A stretch of DNA of 64,000 nucleotides from Diphasiastrum complanatum (taxonomy: Eukaryota; Streptophyta; Lycopodiopsida; Lycopodiales; Lycopodiaceae), in contig CM055094.1 of NCBI GenBank assembly GCA_029204225.1, forward strand, positions 70,404,252 to 70,468,251, in the 5' to 3' direction. Below are positions 31,248 through 42,480 of the stretch, in pieces. Below the pieces are notes generated by a model that saw only the letters and a list, made by a program, of their open reading frames with translations, did no database searches and was not told the DNA's origin. Numbering within the stretch: position 1 is the first letter of the stretch; each line of letters opens with the position of its first letter. The position numbers and the translations under genes are program-made.

Positions 31248-31703
31248 TTCCTGCAATCGATCGAATTGTTTGCCATTCAACGAAATTTGATGGATACAAA
31301 TTTGCAAAACCAACAAAAACATCTCAAGAAAAATATAATTTAAAGAAAATGCTAACTCTAAAGAAATTAAATCTAAGAATTTACAATTGCATTTTCTTCT
31401 ATCATTTGGATTCAAATCATGAACGTTGAGCTTATTTTGAAGATAAGCATGCTGAACTAAAACTTTTGTGATAGATTGACCGATAGGTGATACTTTAAAA
31501 TCCATTATCTTGCCTTTCCAAGAGCTTCTATATATGTTATCGGATCTTTTTCTTTTTCTGAATGAGCCTTTTGTAGAGGGATGCATCAAGATCCATTGAT
31601 ATTTTTGATATATTCTTGGTATCCATTGATATTCTGCATTTTTTTCATTGCAAATATTGATTGCATCAATGGTTCCTCTTGTTCTCCGATTATGTGTAGC
31701 CAT
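31248..31703 (-). pseudogene. CACTA-end-associated first exon (MATHNRR), second copy
   Basis: The minus strand begins MATHNRRTRGTIDAINICNE at 31,703 and matches 12,433-12,698 for about 88 codons, without the in-frame stop of that copy. It continues beyond it with HDLNPNDRRKCNCKF, perhaps past an intron. Upstream, the match to the 12.25-kb copy extends at least 20 bases. Unrecognised domain rich in basic and aromatic residues. The 3' end abuts copy H. Confidence 0.45.
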
Positions 31704-31862
31704 TCGTCAAAAATACGAGTACACAAGCAGAGAACGAAGAGAATGTAGAGATTGTGAGGTAAACCTAAGAATGAGAATCCAAAATAAGAGATAGAATGAA
31801 GAAAATGAGAGGTATACCTATGAATGACAAGAAGTTCCAACTATAAGGATTAGTAAACCATA

Positions 31863-32345
31863 GTTTATGACTATTGACGTCAAATCAACCTCGAGTGTAC
31901 AATGACGGGCAACATAAGAGTATTCGGGCTGTAATTGTGGTCCAATCACAATTGTTTGTTCTGCCCAGCGGGATATTTGAAAATTACGAAAATTTGGCTG
32001 GGAAAGTTAAATACAATTTTTGTCCATCAACCACTGTTATAGTTTGTCAGAGATGGACACCATTAGTTGGGACACATAAGCGTTGAAAGTGTGCGAAGTC
32101 AAAAACAACATCTTGACAAAGGGCCCATTTTGAGTTCTAATATCCCCTAATGATGATGAAGCTATAGGTGATATTTGGGTAGAATTAGAGATAGACTCAT
32201 TTGGTTTGGCAGATTTGTCACATGATGATGTGGAAAATGATAACAATGAAGACCAAATGAATGAGAGACAGTACAATGTATTTCAATTCAATGTAATATT
32301 AATCATATTGGTCACAGATGCAGTTACACTTTATAAATTGACTAG
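31863..32345 (+). pseudogene. Coding-like fragment with acidic tail, unrecognised
   Basis: A frame around 31,874-32,084 (SIRAVIVVQSQLFVLPSGIF, then STTVIVCQRWTPLVGTH) is followed, in another phase, by NDDEAIGDIWVELEIDSFGL and LSHDDVENDNNEDQMNE to about 32,345. The acidic ending resembles the tails of the other transposon proteins here. No family assigned. Confidence 0.3.
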
Positions 32346-32511
32346 TTGACATCGAACAAGAAGTCGATGCATGTGAGTACACAATTTTTTATCATCTTTT
32401 TATTTGTGATACACAAATTTCTTTATTCACTTGTGCATATGGCAACCAAAGTTGATAGAAACTGGAATTCAATTATTAATAGGTAACAAATTCCAAAAGT
32501 GACATCTATTT

Positions 32512-32575
32512 ACGTTCTATTTCATATTGTGGTTTATACCGAGGGGCCTTTCTTCATCAATCTCGGTACCTGCCA
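32512..32575. repeat. Fragment of the CACTA subterminal region
   Basis: Matches 61,560-61,620 (TTTATACCGA.GGGCCTTTCTT and ATCAATCTCGGT). Confidence 0.55.
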
Positions 32576-33130
32576 AGCCTGTCACACACTACCACATGGC
32601 AAACCACATAGGTCTACCATATGGCAAATATGCAGGCTTGAGGTTTGCCATGTGGCAAGACATGTAGGCCTGCCATAGGCTGTATGGCAAGCCAACTGGG
32701 CTCTGCCATATAGGCTTGAGTGGACCTAGAGAGAGACAGATATAGGTGGGCTTGAAAGTTGTCATGTGGTCACGTGGCAAGCCACGTAGGCCTACCATAG
32801 GCTTGCATGGCAGGCCACATAGGCATGGCATGGGTTTGATGACAGGCCTACGTGGCAAACAACGCAGTTCTAACATAGGCTTGTGTGGCAAGCCAACCAA
32901 GCTCTACCATGTAGGTTTGAGTAGACCTAGAGAGAGAGAGATGGGGCTCACAACTTGCCACGTGGCAAGCCACATAGGCATGTCATAAGACAAACCATGC
33001 AAGCTTGTCCCTTGCCATGTGGCAAGCCATGTAGACCTATCATAGGCTTGTGTGGCAGGTCATATAGGCATGAGATAGGCTTGTGTCTGTCATGTAGGCA
33101 TGTTGCAGTCTGCCACATAGGCTTGACATA
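32576..33130. repeat. Degenerate minisatellite GGCAAGCCACATAGGC..
   Basis: About 550 bases built from imperfect units around (TG)GCAAGCCA(C/T)(A/G)TAGGC(C/A)TACCATAGGCTTG, with higher-order repeats (GTAGACCTAGAGAGAGA twice). Open frames on both strands (GLPHKPM repeats) are consequences of the repeat. Confidence 0.7.
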
Positions 33131-33429
33131 GTCAGCAACTCTCGACAAGACACTCACAACAACATCCTTCGATGGAATGCCTTGCATATTCTTCCACTCT
33201 AATATCCCCATATCTTGGGGGATGGGGCGAGACTAGATTGTGTGGATTTATTTGTTGTTGAGGATGACCCTTCTGGAAGTTGTCCCTTTAACTCAAATCT
33301 CTCCCAAATCTGAAACAAAAAAAAATTGTTAAAGAATTTTATTTTAATTTAAGAAAATGAGATAACAAAAAAATTGAACATGAAATTACATGTCCTTTTT
33401 GAAAGGCCAACTAGAAAATTTTAATCATA
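33131..33429. other. No gene recognised
   Basis: Transition from minisatellite to AT-rich sequence. Nothing seen. Confidence 0.3.
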
Positions 33430-34270
33430 TTTTACGAGTGAGAAGACTAGATTCTTTTCATCAAATGGTAGCCCATCTCCTATATGCACAAAGGCACATC
33501 AATTGTATATTTGTTTTATCCCCTTCTTTGTGAAGCCTAAGATATTCCTTGTGAAAAAATATGGCTTGTTGTATTACAATCATCTTCAATCTGTAATCAT
33601 GTCGATGTTGTGATCCCAGACAAGGAGCTTGGCTTTCTCAACTGTCAAGTTAGCAAAAACGATAGCGCTAACTTGCCTAAAACATTGTACATGAGAATAT
33701 TCAATGGAGAGCCCATTTCTAGCTTGCAGGTTGTGAATTCTACCTAAAACAAAAAATTTAGGTGGGTGAGAAGCATCTTGGGTTTTCTCCAAAGAGCTAC
33801 GTTTTCTCTTAGGAGTTGACATTAATCATATTCTTGTAGAGGAATTAAGTGCTTCAGAATCATTTTGAGAGAAAAAAGCCAAGCTCTTGCAAGAGGATAA
33901 TGATTTCACTGACTTCGTAAGAACATGGTCTTTTTTTCTTTCAAGGTTTCAACAAACATTAGTATTGCAGCTTTCAAATGTCTGAAAACAATAATAACAA
34001 TTACTTTGAATAAACCATACCCATGCTAAATATAAAGAGAAAACCAATACTCAATTTTTTTTAAATTTCAAAAAAGAGATTGAATTTACAATCATCTTCA
34101 AGACATCATCGAAGAAATTTTCAAGTATGGCATGTTCACAAAGATGGATCTTCATGAACCCATTCTCTAGAATGTACAAGAAAATCTTCTTGTCAAATAC
34201 TCTTATCACAATGTTGGTAAAGCCATCGTCCTAGTCTACAACCGCTACCTTAAATAGTTAATAACATGAA
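33430..34270 (-). pseudogene. Degenerate coding region, unrecognised
   Basis: On the minus strand, from 34,250 down: DDGFTNIVIRVFDKKIFLYI and LENGFMKIHLCEHAILENFF. After a probable intron comes ILMFVETLKEKKDHVLTKSV, then MSTPKRKRSSLEKTQDASHP and FVLGRIHNLQARNGLSIEYS at 33,822-33,700, and VFANLTVEKAKLLVWDHNID. Then stops, and GFTKKGI and IGDGLPFDEKNLVFS. Composition is coding-like over about 800 bases with at least three stops. No family recognised. Confidence 0.35.
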
Positions 34271-34770
34271 AACTTATGAATGAGAAATGATGCAAGACCC
34301 AATTTTTTAAGAGAACTTCCAATTTTTTAAAATTCAATTAATTTTTGAATCCTAAATTCAGAAATGCATTGATTACTTTGTAAGATTGCATATTTTGCAA
34401 ATAAAATTTCGACAAAGTATTGCAAAATATTTTTAAAATTTTACACTAAATTGAGTCAAAAAATAAAAATATCATTTGTGTGCAATTTGTTATTATAAAA
34501 AATAGTTGTTAAATTAAGTAAGTGATTGTAAAATTTTAAAAAATATTATTTTTAATAAAAAAAACTAATCAAAAACACTTTAACATAAATTTGATAACAT
34601 GTTTATAATCTGATATTTGTATTTTAACAATCAAGTAAACTAAACAGATCTAGAAGTCAAAATAATATATTTAATTTCTAACAAATATTATTTAACAAAA
34701 ACATCATTAAAAAAATATAAGAAATGCATCTCCCTCTATTAAGAGTAATTTTGATGCTACTACAAGAGGA
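34271..34770. other. AT-rich, no gene
   Basis: Strongly AT-rich sequence, nothing recognised. Confidence 0.4.
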
Positions 34771-35170
34771 GATCAGAAGAACTGCATCCTCTTCAAGCTC
34801 AGGATCGGATCCTCAAGATCTATATTCCAAAGGAAATTAGAAGTTCAGATTCAAGAGATCTACACAGTCAGATTATCTTGACAGGAAGAGCAACATACAA
34901 CAGCCTGTACCAAATGAAGCATCAACTTCAGAGCCTTCATCATTTCAGCAAAGATAGAAGCTATTCTATAAATATTGTTAGAGGACTGGTCATCTCATCA
35001 ATGACTGCCAAACTTTGAAGTACAACAACAAGAAGAAGAAACAGTTCCGACAACAAGCCAATACTATTACAACCAGTCACTCGATCTAGCAACAATAAGA
35101 AGATGAAGCTGCCTTTATGACCAAGGTTGAACAACATCAGGATATCAACTCTTGGTACTTGGACTCGGGA
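34771..35170 (+). pseudogene. Ty1/copia fragment V: gag knuckle and start of protease
   Basis: A damaged CCHC knuckle (YKYC, stop, RTGHLINDC, about 34,967-35,010) is followed by a basic Gln/Lys stretch, VEQHQDINSWYLDSG (about 35,125-35,170). The protease is cut right after its DSG, where the 1.4-kb direct repeat begins. It differs from the other copia pieces here. Confidence 0.65.
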
Positions 35171-36592
35171 ATAGTAGATGTTTTTTATTTATCCTACATA
35201 GGGAAATTGTAAGGCCACTAAGCAACAGTTTATAAGCAACACCATTGCAGAGTTGAATGAGAAATATTGTGAGGTTCTCCTTAATGAATCTTTCAAAATT
35301 GACAAAAAAAGGTCATTTTAAAAAAACCATATTTTTTTTGCATACAAATATAAAAAATGACGTGTTTTTCTTATATTTTCAAAATACAAATATGTGAAAA
35401 ATTATAAACCTATTTTTGTATATCAAGAAGGTCAACAAAAAAAGTATATTCAAAATCTTCCAAAAATCTACATAATTTTTGAGTTTGTACTAGTTTTTTA
35501 ATTTGCTAATTACGGAATATTGTCTATTTTTTTATTATATTCACATTTACAAAAGCGACAAAATAAATTTTAACAACATAATTATACATTGCATTCTTTT
35601 AATATCGAGCAAACATACTTTCTATATCAAACTATCTTATTGATATATTCAAATTTAATTATATTTGTAACTTGGTCAACAAGTAGATACAAAATATATT
35701 CAATTTTAATGATAATAATGAGCCACGTGAGCATCTTCATGCAATTTATGAAAACATTTTTCATTAACTATCACATAACTTGAAAAAGTCACTTGGAATA
35801 TATATTTTTAAAGACATTGAAAATCTTAAATATCCAAAAAAAATTTCAACAAATTGAAAGATAATTGAAACTATACCAAAAAATATAAATACTGCTGAGT
35901 TCTATCTAGGAAAATAACTTTCAAAACTGAAGCACACTTTCAAAGATTTCTTTAACCAAATACAAGCTTTATAACAAATTCAAGTGACACAAGATTTACA
36001 AAACTTAAGTATATTGTAAATCAATGTTTCTGCACTGATGAACTTTAACTACATAGTGTAATTATCTCTTTAACTTCAATATTTATACGTCAAATAGCTA
36101 ATTTATACGGGGGTTAACCAATTTTTCTTTTGAGATTAACTTTTTGGTATGCTTTTGCTCACTGAAAAATACACTAGAACTTAACAGGAAGCCTGACAAA
36201 GTTGTCTATATTTCCTCAGATGATGGCTCTTCATCAATCTCAATGGACTTTTTATTCTTTGGGACAAAAACTTTTCTTCTTGGTGGTTTTTCCATTGAAG
36301 TTTTTACATTTCCAGTTGCCACGACAACTTTCAGCTTGCTAGGATCGAACTCCTTTTCCTCCTCCTCATGCAATCTTAAATGGATATGACATGCAATTTT
36401 TTGGTCAGCTCAACCTCTGGTGCCTTCGACTTTTGACAGGTATTCTCTTTTTCAAGGACAATCTCCTTGCGTATAAAAGAAAATAAACATGTATTCATAT
36501 TTGTTGATTGTTCCAACTTTTTTCATAAGAATAGCTAGTAGCAAAGATCGCTTCGACAAAGCTTATCATTGAAGACCATAAGCCTCTTTGGA
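35171..36592 (+). repeat. 1.4-kb direct repeat, copy 2
   Basis: Pairs with 9971-11,371. On the minus strand, 36,140-36,480 reads EEEEKEFDPSKLKVVVATGN, PRRKVFVPKNKKSIEIDEEP and, upstream, a Lys/Glu helix. Outside the repeat, 36,593-36,700 continues the same minus-strand text (CDMDNLDTVIIIVEDVNNEK), so the gene of this element extends past the shared part in this copy. Confidence 0.7.
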
Positions 36593-36789
36593 GACTTCTC
36601 ATTGTTCACATCCTCGACGATTATGATGACAGTGTCAAGGTTATCCATGTCACAATTTTGCAGCACTTGACATCTTTTATGACAAGCTCAGTATCTAGTT
36701 TCATGCAAATGAATAATTTAAGGCCACTCCCTTGGGAATATCTAAGTTAAATATCGGGCAAGGCCGGAAACTCAGAAAATAGTGACCAT
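36593..36789 (-). other. Continuation of the degraded minus-strand gene of the 1.4-kb repeat
   Basis: See the preceding repeat. The stretch 36,600-36,665 (DMDNLDTVIIIVEDVNNEKS) looks coding, and nothing recognisable lies further on. Confidence 0.25.
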
Positions 36790-36925
36790 AAGTTACCGGT
36801 TTGCATTCCATCCATCCATCATGTCATCCATGGCCCCCTCGTGATCATGCAATATGAATGGCACATCCTCGTGTGCTGTGTCTCCTCGAGACATATCTTG
36901 GTGCAAGTCCACGCGTGGTGCCCCT
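36790..36925 (-). pseudogene. CACTA TNP2 N-terminal fragment, copy F
   Basis: A short piece matching the N-terminal acidic region of copies A, B and E (minus strand: DTAHEDVPFILHDHEGA-like). It directly joins the GC-rich repeat, exactly as in copy E at 63,485. Confidence 0.6.
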
Positions 36926-37365
36926 CAACTTTTTATTACAATACTCCCTGTGTTATTGTTGAACATGGTTAAATTTTGACCCCTACTATGGCAGAGATGT
37001 GTGAGAAATGTTACAAGATTCAAGATGTGCGAGATCAGCCACCATCCAAAATCATTGACCGTCACCCCAATCATCGGCGGCCACCTAAATGCACACCATA
37101 TTTGTACGATCATCGGCCATCCACCCCAACCATTGTCGCCACCCAAAATTTTGGCTAATTGTCAGTGATAACTTTTGACCAAACCATTGACCTTCGACCC
37201 AAACCATCGGTCGTAACCCAAATTTGTCAGTCGTCGGCCCGTCCGCCGCGTTCAATCATCAATTGCCCACTTTGAGCATCATCCACACGTCTCAACCGCA
37301 AGCCGCCACATAGATTGTTGATCGTCCATTGCCCCTGGTGTCAAGGACGGGCACTCTTAAGTAGT

Positions 37366-37366
<1 letters not shown>

Positions 37367-37404
<38 letters not shown>
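37367..37404. repeat. (TA)n microsatellite
   Basis: About 19 TA units. The corresponding site in the inverted copy is at 62,979-63,032. Confidence 0.9.
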
Positions 37405-37406
<2 letters not shown>

Positions 37407-37718
37407 TTAAAAGCACAATTCAAATCTTATAGATTCAAAATATGTCTAAGCATATTAACATGCTCCACTAACATAATTGTGTTCATAAAAATTTAGAATG
37501 CATTTCTTGAAATAATTATCTTATCTTGTCTCTGAAGAAAAATTTTCACAAACAAATGGTTCGAAAGGTGTTTCACATTTTGGTCTCATGCCAATACTTG
37601 ATTCTCCTATCATTCAGATTTATGAAGCCAATTAGAGCATTTGAAACTATAAAAATTTGAAAAATTTTGTAAGAAACATACAATTCTATTAAATCCACAA
37701 AAACAATGAAAATGCCAA

Positions 37719-37985
37719 ACTTTTCAATTAGAAAGAGATAAGTTGGAAATACCATGTTAGAATTAGAGATTAACTTGTTGTTAGATATTTTTGAGGAAAA
37801 ATAGTTACCATTGAGAAGATGTAATTTGTCAAGAAAACATTGCGTTGTTCTTACAAAAGAATTGTCCATCAAATATAGTGTCATACTTGCAAAGACCTGG
37901 AACCAATGCAAAACCAAAGTAGAGAAAATAAAGTGGAAATATAGAGATGAGAAAGTAGCTTCATCTAGAATTGGATCCATTCTCA
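37719..37985 (+). pseudogene. MYB/SANT-like segment, single unit
   Basis: The plus strand reads ELSIKYSVILAKTWNQCKTK and KIKWKYRDEKVASSRIGSI, and is then cut at 37,985 by CACTA copy D on the other strand. Only one of the two 52-residue units is present. Confidence 0.5.
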
Positions 37986-39065
37986 TGTTTTCTGATAGTT
38001 GCATTGGGACCATTGCAAATAACTTTGAACCATTTGACATCCAATATGAAAAAGCTGAATTGCCTAAATCCAACTTTGAGGAAGTCATTGATTGTCCCAC
38101 AATAATCAAGTTGAGAAGAGAGTAAATCGGTGTCCACCGTGCTTGCTTGACTCTCTTGGGTAAAATTTGCCATGACTCCACAATCGTATGTGTTTCTATT
38201 TTAGTCAATGTGCTCCGTACGAAAGTTTCATCCATGTGTCCACAATGTATTGTATTTTTTGTATTGAACGAAATCAGACCATGCTTTCGCCATGCTACCC
38301 TTGGGCCTTGCTCTTTGTCTTACAAAGCCCTTCAATGTTCTCATGAATCATTCCAAGAAAAACATCCAACGGCTATGGATAGTGCCTGAATAAAAAAAAA
38401 TGAATCAATTTTAGTGAAGGAACATGGAAATTACCACAATAACAATAGTCTAGAATGGACTAAGAATAGGCAATTGACGCAAGTAGATGATGTAACTACA
38501 ATGGCCACCTCGTCTACCAAATGCACAATGAGATGCATTTGAATGGCGAGAATGGATGTGGAAAAGTGCTTCTCGATCAAACACGCTGCCTCGATGGAGC
38601 TTTGTCTTGCTGTCTCAATGGATGCCAACGGTATCTCTTTGGATGAAATGTATCTTTATAAGAAAGAGAAACAACAATGACATACGTGTTAGTGATCATC
38701 ATCTTGAATCACCCCAAGAAAAAATGATACGAATCGCAAGCACATTCACCGTACCTCACCAAGCTACTGATTTTGTAGATAGCACTCCTTAACTCCTCTG
38801 TCAAGAACCCTCTCAAATCCAAGGGAAGCACAAACTGCATGCACAAAAAACAATTTGGTCATGATTATCGAGATATATATATGCGCAATGAGATCATCAT
38901 GAAATCACAAGACATGCTATAAAATGTAATCGACAATGTTAACGTTGAGGTGGGAAAAAGTCAAAAAACATGCCACGCCAACCTATAAAATTTATGCCAA
39001 TCATGAGAGTTTAGTCCACTTAGCTTGTTGTCCCTTGTGAAGGCACCCTTTAGGCATCGCATGTA
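37983..39065 (-). pseudogene. CACTA TNP2-type transposase, copy D (C-terminal part)
   Basis: Minus strand, in order: the LPLVLRGF-type segment with GGV-AIYKI (about 38,770-38,860); AACLIEKHFSTSILAIQMHL and IVHLVDEVAI (about 38,600-38,520, DUF4218-like); a RARPKGSMAKA-like segment (about 38,280-38,330); and SQLDYCGTINDFLKVGFRQF with FSFFILDVKWFKVI (38,130-38,010). It ends in the middle of the domain at 37,983. At the other end, LKSHDWHK-coding sequence near 39,000 runs into gypsy integrase at 39,065. The open 220-codon frame on this strand (38,235-37,573) is in a different phase and is not the gene. Confidence 0.75.
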
Positions 39066-39570
39066 ACCTGTCAAAGTTTAGGACCAACATAATCCAGTCC
39101 CCATTTTTCAAACGGTGCTTGCAATAAAACCATATGCAAGGGTTCATAATTCTGTCGAGTAGGCCATCGTGCTCGCTGGCAACCATCACATGTCTAAATA
39201 AAATTTTATGTGTCCTTATGAAGGGTAGGCCACCAGCACCCTGATTGCAAAAGTTTGCGAACAATAATATCTGTAGAAGAGTGTCCTCCAGCCATGCCAT
39301 AATGTTAAAACATGATTAAATCTGGTAGTTCGTGCGGTAAAACACATTTTCATAAAATATTGTCTAATCCACGATGATACAATTGTCCTGCAATTAATTG
39401 ATAAGGTTGAGCCTTGTTAATCAATTGTCTCTTTTGCACTTTTGTCAAGGAGTCATTCGGTTGTCCTAGCATCAGGTACTCAACAATATCCGCTGCCCAC
39501 TCAGGTCCTGCTTCGACATAGAACAATGCAGCATCTAGCAATTTCATCATCCACTTCAGTATTAATTGGT
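39066..39570 (-). pseudogene. Ty3/gypsy integrase start (element II), truncated
   Basis: Minus strand: AGQLYHRGLDNIL (39,390-39,350), the HHCC zinc region HYGMAGGHSS...CDGCQRARWP (about 39,320-39,160), then PFEKWGLDYVGPK (about 39,125-39,075), the usual beginning of the gypsy integrase core. The core is cut at about 39,065, before its catalytic residues are complete, and replaced by CACTA copy D. Two stops occur. Confidence 0.75.
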
Positions 39571-40910
39571 GCGGATTCGATTCGCGAAACATGATCGGCT
39601 AGATAATGTTGCTTTCCCTTTCAAACCACAATTTGAAAGTCAAATTCAATCAATAACAATAACCATCTCGCAATACGTCCAGTATTGCACGTCTTGTTTA
39701 CCAAGTAAAGTAACGGTTGATGATCTGTATAAAATGCAAAGTGCGTTTCCATGAGGTAGTGACAAAATTTTCGAATAGAAAAAATCATGGCTAACGCTTC
39801 AAGTTCTGTTGTTGAATGCTTCTTCTCTGGATTTGTAAGCTGTATGCTTGCAAATCGTATAGGATAATCCTTCTTATAATCACCTGGCTGTGTCAAAACT
39901 GATCCAATGGCATATTTCAAAGCATCCGTATGAACATGGAATTCTATCGTCCAATCTGGAGAACGCAATATTGGTGCTAAAGTTAGTGCTTTTTTTAACA
40001 TTTCAAAGGCTTCTAACGCCACTACTGTCCAAATAGGAACAATAGTCAGTTTGTTGCAAAAAAAATAATAAAAATTCGATAGTAGTTCGCATGACCCATA
40101 AACACATAAACTCCACAAATTATTGTTGGTGGTGGAAATTCCACAATAACCTTGATCTTAGAATAATTTGTGGCAATACCATGTCTCGATATCACATGTC
40201 TAGGCACAACTCCGTGGGAAACCCATATCTGACATTTTTCTGGATTTAGAGAAATCTGATATTTGCGGCATCTTTCAAATACTTTCTCCAATCGATCTAG
40301 GTGATATGTATCTATACTATGGACTCCCAAGTCATCCAGGTAAATTTCAAGGAATTACTACAGATAATCTTTAAAAGCAAATTGCATTACTCTTTGGAAT
40401 GAACTTGGTGCATTACAGAGTCCAAACGACATTACTTTGTAAGCATAGGTGCCCCATTATGTTGCAAAAGCAGTTTTGTGGCAATCTGCATGTGCAATCT
40501 TAACCTGGTTGTAACGATTAAATCCATCCAAGAAACTATAAGCTTCCGTTCCAGCAAGACAATCCAAAATGCTTTCAGTAAAAGGTAATGAAAAGTGATC
40601 CTTCTGCGTCACTTTATTCAACGTTTTGAGATTCACACAGATTCACAATTTTCCATTCTTCTTAGGAACAATGACAATCGGTGGCATGCTCGATCTCATA
40701 AATGAAATCGGCGTCAAGCAATCTCTAAAGTTCTTTCTTCATCAGATCCGCAACATTAGGATTACAACGATAGAACTTTGTAACCTTTGAAACCGCATCA
40801 GGTACTAAAGGTATGGTATGTTCAATCACTAATGTCGAAATACCCTTCAGATCTTGATAAGTCCATGCAAAGCAATCCTGATACTTAATAAGTAACATGC
40901 GTAGTGCTTG
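39571..40910 (-). pseudogene. Ty3/gypsy reverse transcriptase and RNase H (element II)
   Basis: RT: the finger/palm part is degraded (40,900-40,360). The catalytic YLDD is intact at 40,331-40,342, followed by HLDRLEKVFERCRKYQISLN and KCQIWVSHGVV, then ATNYSKIKVIVEFPPP. RNase H (40,010-39,640): FHVHTDALKYAIGSVLTQPG, STTELEALAMIFSIRKFCHY, FYTDHQPLLYLVNK. The Asp-Glu-Asp set is visible. Several frameshifts and stops. Role: copies element RNA into DNA and removes the RNA strand. Confidence 0.85.
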
Positions 40911-42480
40911 ATACTATTCATGATTAAGTTGTGATCCAACTTGTACAATCTTTTTTGGTTCTCCTGATTTGGCAAGATTCATTGGTTGCATCCTAGCTGG
41001 GCCATCGTAAACCTCTTTCGATTCTGGCATGTGTTCTTCATGTTCACGATGTGCTTTAGGTAACATGATAACCACATCATCCAGTGTATAACGTTTACAA
41101 TGCTCGGGCATATCATGTTGGACTACATCTACTTGTTCCTTTTCGAAAGGACTTGTTTTGGATCTTCGCTTAGCCTTCTTAGTAGGAATTGATCATGGAG
41201 GTGATGACTTCTGAGAAGATAAACACTTCTTCAAAGGTGAAGACTTCCTAGACGATGATGTCTTACTAGAATTCTGACTTGAAGAATCATCCTCGACTTT
41301 TCCTTTGTCTTTATCCAGTAAGGGTGCCACTTTTTTTGAATCAATCTTTTGAGGGGGATTTTCCCATTTCAGGACCGTATTATAATGTTGCTTAGCTTGT
41401 TTCTTTGTCATCGATCCTGTGATCCTATCTTCTTTCAATATAACTGCTTTGGCCCATTTTATGGTTGGTTCATCAGGAACATTACGCACTCCAAATCTGG
41501 TCGGATCCATATGATTTAGAATCTGCTCATCCATAAGTTCAGCATTGCCATCATAAGTCAAGGCATGACTCACAGGTTTGAGATTATCCTCAATCGGATT
41601 TGGTATAGGTTCCGTTGATATCTAGGCTACATTCAACACATTTAGTGAAAACGTAATTGGTGTATCCAAAGTTCAATCCAATAATGAAATCTCGCTCAAA
41701 TCTGATTGATTATCTTGTTGACACGTATATCCTGCTATACAATCAATCGTTGCAAGAGCTTCATTCCAAATGACAGTATCCATTTGAGAATCGTAATGAA
41801 CTCCCAAATATTTCTCTGGTCGGTCACAAGTATGATCCGTTGTTGACAAATCGTCATCTTCTTTTTAAACCTTTGGTTTGATAGTCTAGGTTGTAGGATC
41901 CACTTTAACTGCACGTTCACGATTTTCAAAAGTGATTTTTCTGGTACCCCAGTTATGAATTACTTGCGCAAATCATAACCATGGACATTTCAATAAAACT
42001 CGGTAGACATTTGGCGCTTCTGGTAAGTCCATCACTACGAAAGTAATGACAAACTATACTCCTGCAATTCTGACAGATATATCTTCAGCCATTCCTCATG
42101 GACGAACTGTCGTTTGATCAGCTAGCTTAATAGCAAAAGTAGCAGGCTTGATCTTTGTAAGGTCCCATTTTACACATAGCTTTGTAGAAATCAGGTTAAC
42201 TCCTAAACCGCCATCTATCACGGTTGCTTCTTTAGGAAATTGTCTATGCTGTATCGGCAGAGTGATATTCGTTTGTTCACTTTTCCAAGCGGCTCCAACA
42301 TGGAGTACTTCATTAGATTCTCCAAATCTAGCACAAAAAAGTGGCTCCTAATGGACTTCTAGTTCTTCTTGAGCTAACTATTGCGCTAAGACTTCTTTTG
42401 CTTTTGGCACCAACTTCAGGAACTCTCCCAATGAAATATTGATCTTGCTAGACAAAATGTTCATGAGCAGTTCTGTTTGC
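40911..42480 (-). pseudogene. Ty3/gypsy protease and spacer (element II)
   Basis: The protease region is around 42,330-41,940. Its active-site block reads IDGGLGVN (about 42,200-42,224), whereas element III has IDGGSGVNLF. A long, Lys/Ser-rich spacer follows (41,573-41,160) with DPTRFGVRNVPDEPTIKWAK and KQAKQHYNTVLKWENPPQKI. The spacer also reads into PMNLAKSGEPKKIVQVGSQL before the RT. Confidence 0.7.

Larger units (their letters stand above)
36926..37985. repeat. Composite repeat, inverted relative to 62,230-63,485
   Basis: It contains a GC-rich block (36,960-37,350) with repeated CATCGGCCGTC-type units, a (TA)n run at 37,367-37,404, an AT-rich spacer and the MYB-like segment. The same order recurs, reverse-complemented, at 62,230-63,485. 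Confidence 0.7.

Noticed and set aside
32589-33211. Open frames with GLPHKPM-like repeats on both strands
   Set aside because: They are products of the minisatellite, with equal repetition in several frames.
37573-38235. Long open minus-strand frame of 220 codons
   Set aside because: It spans the joint between CACTA copy D and the MYB-like unit and is out of phase with the recognisable TNP2 frame, while the MYB-like frame is on the other strand.
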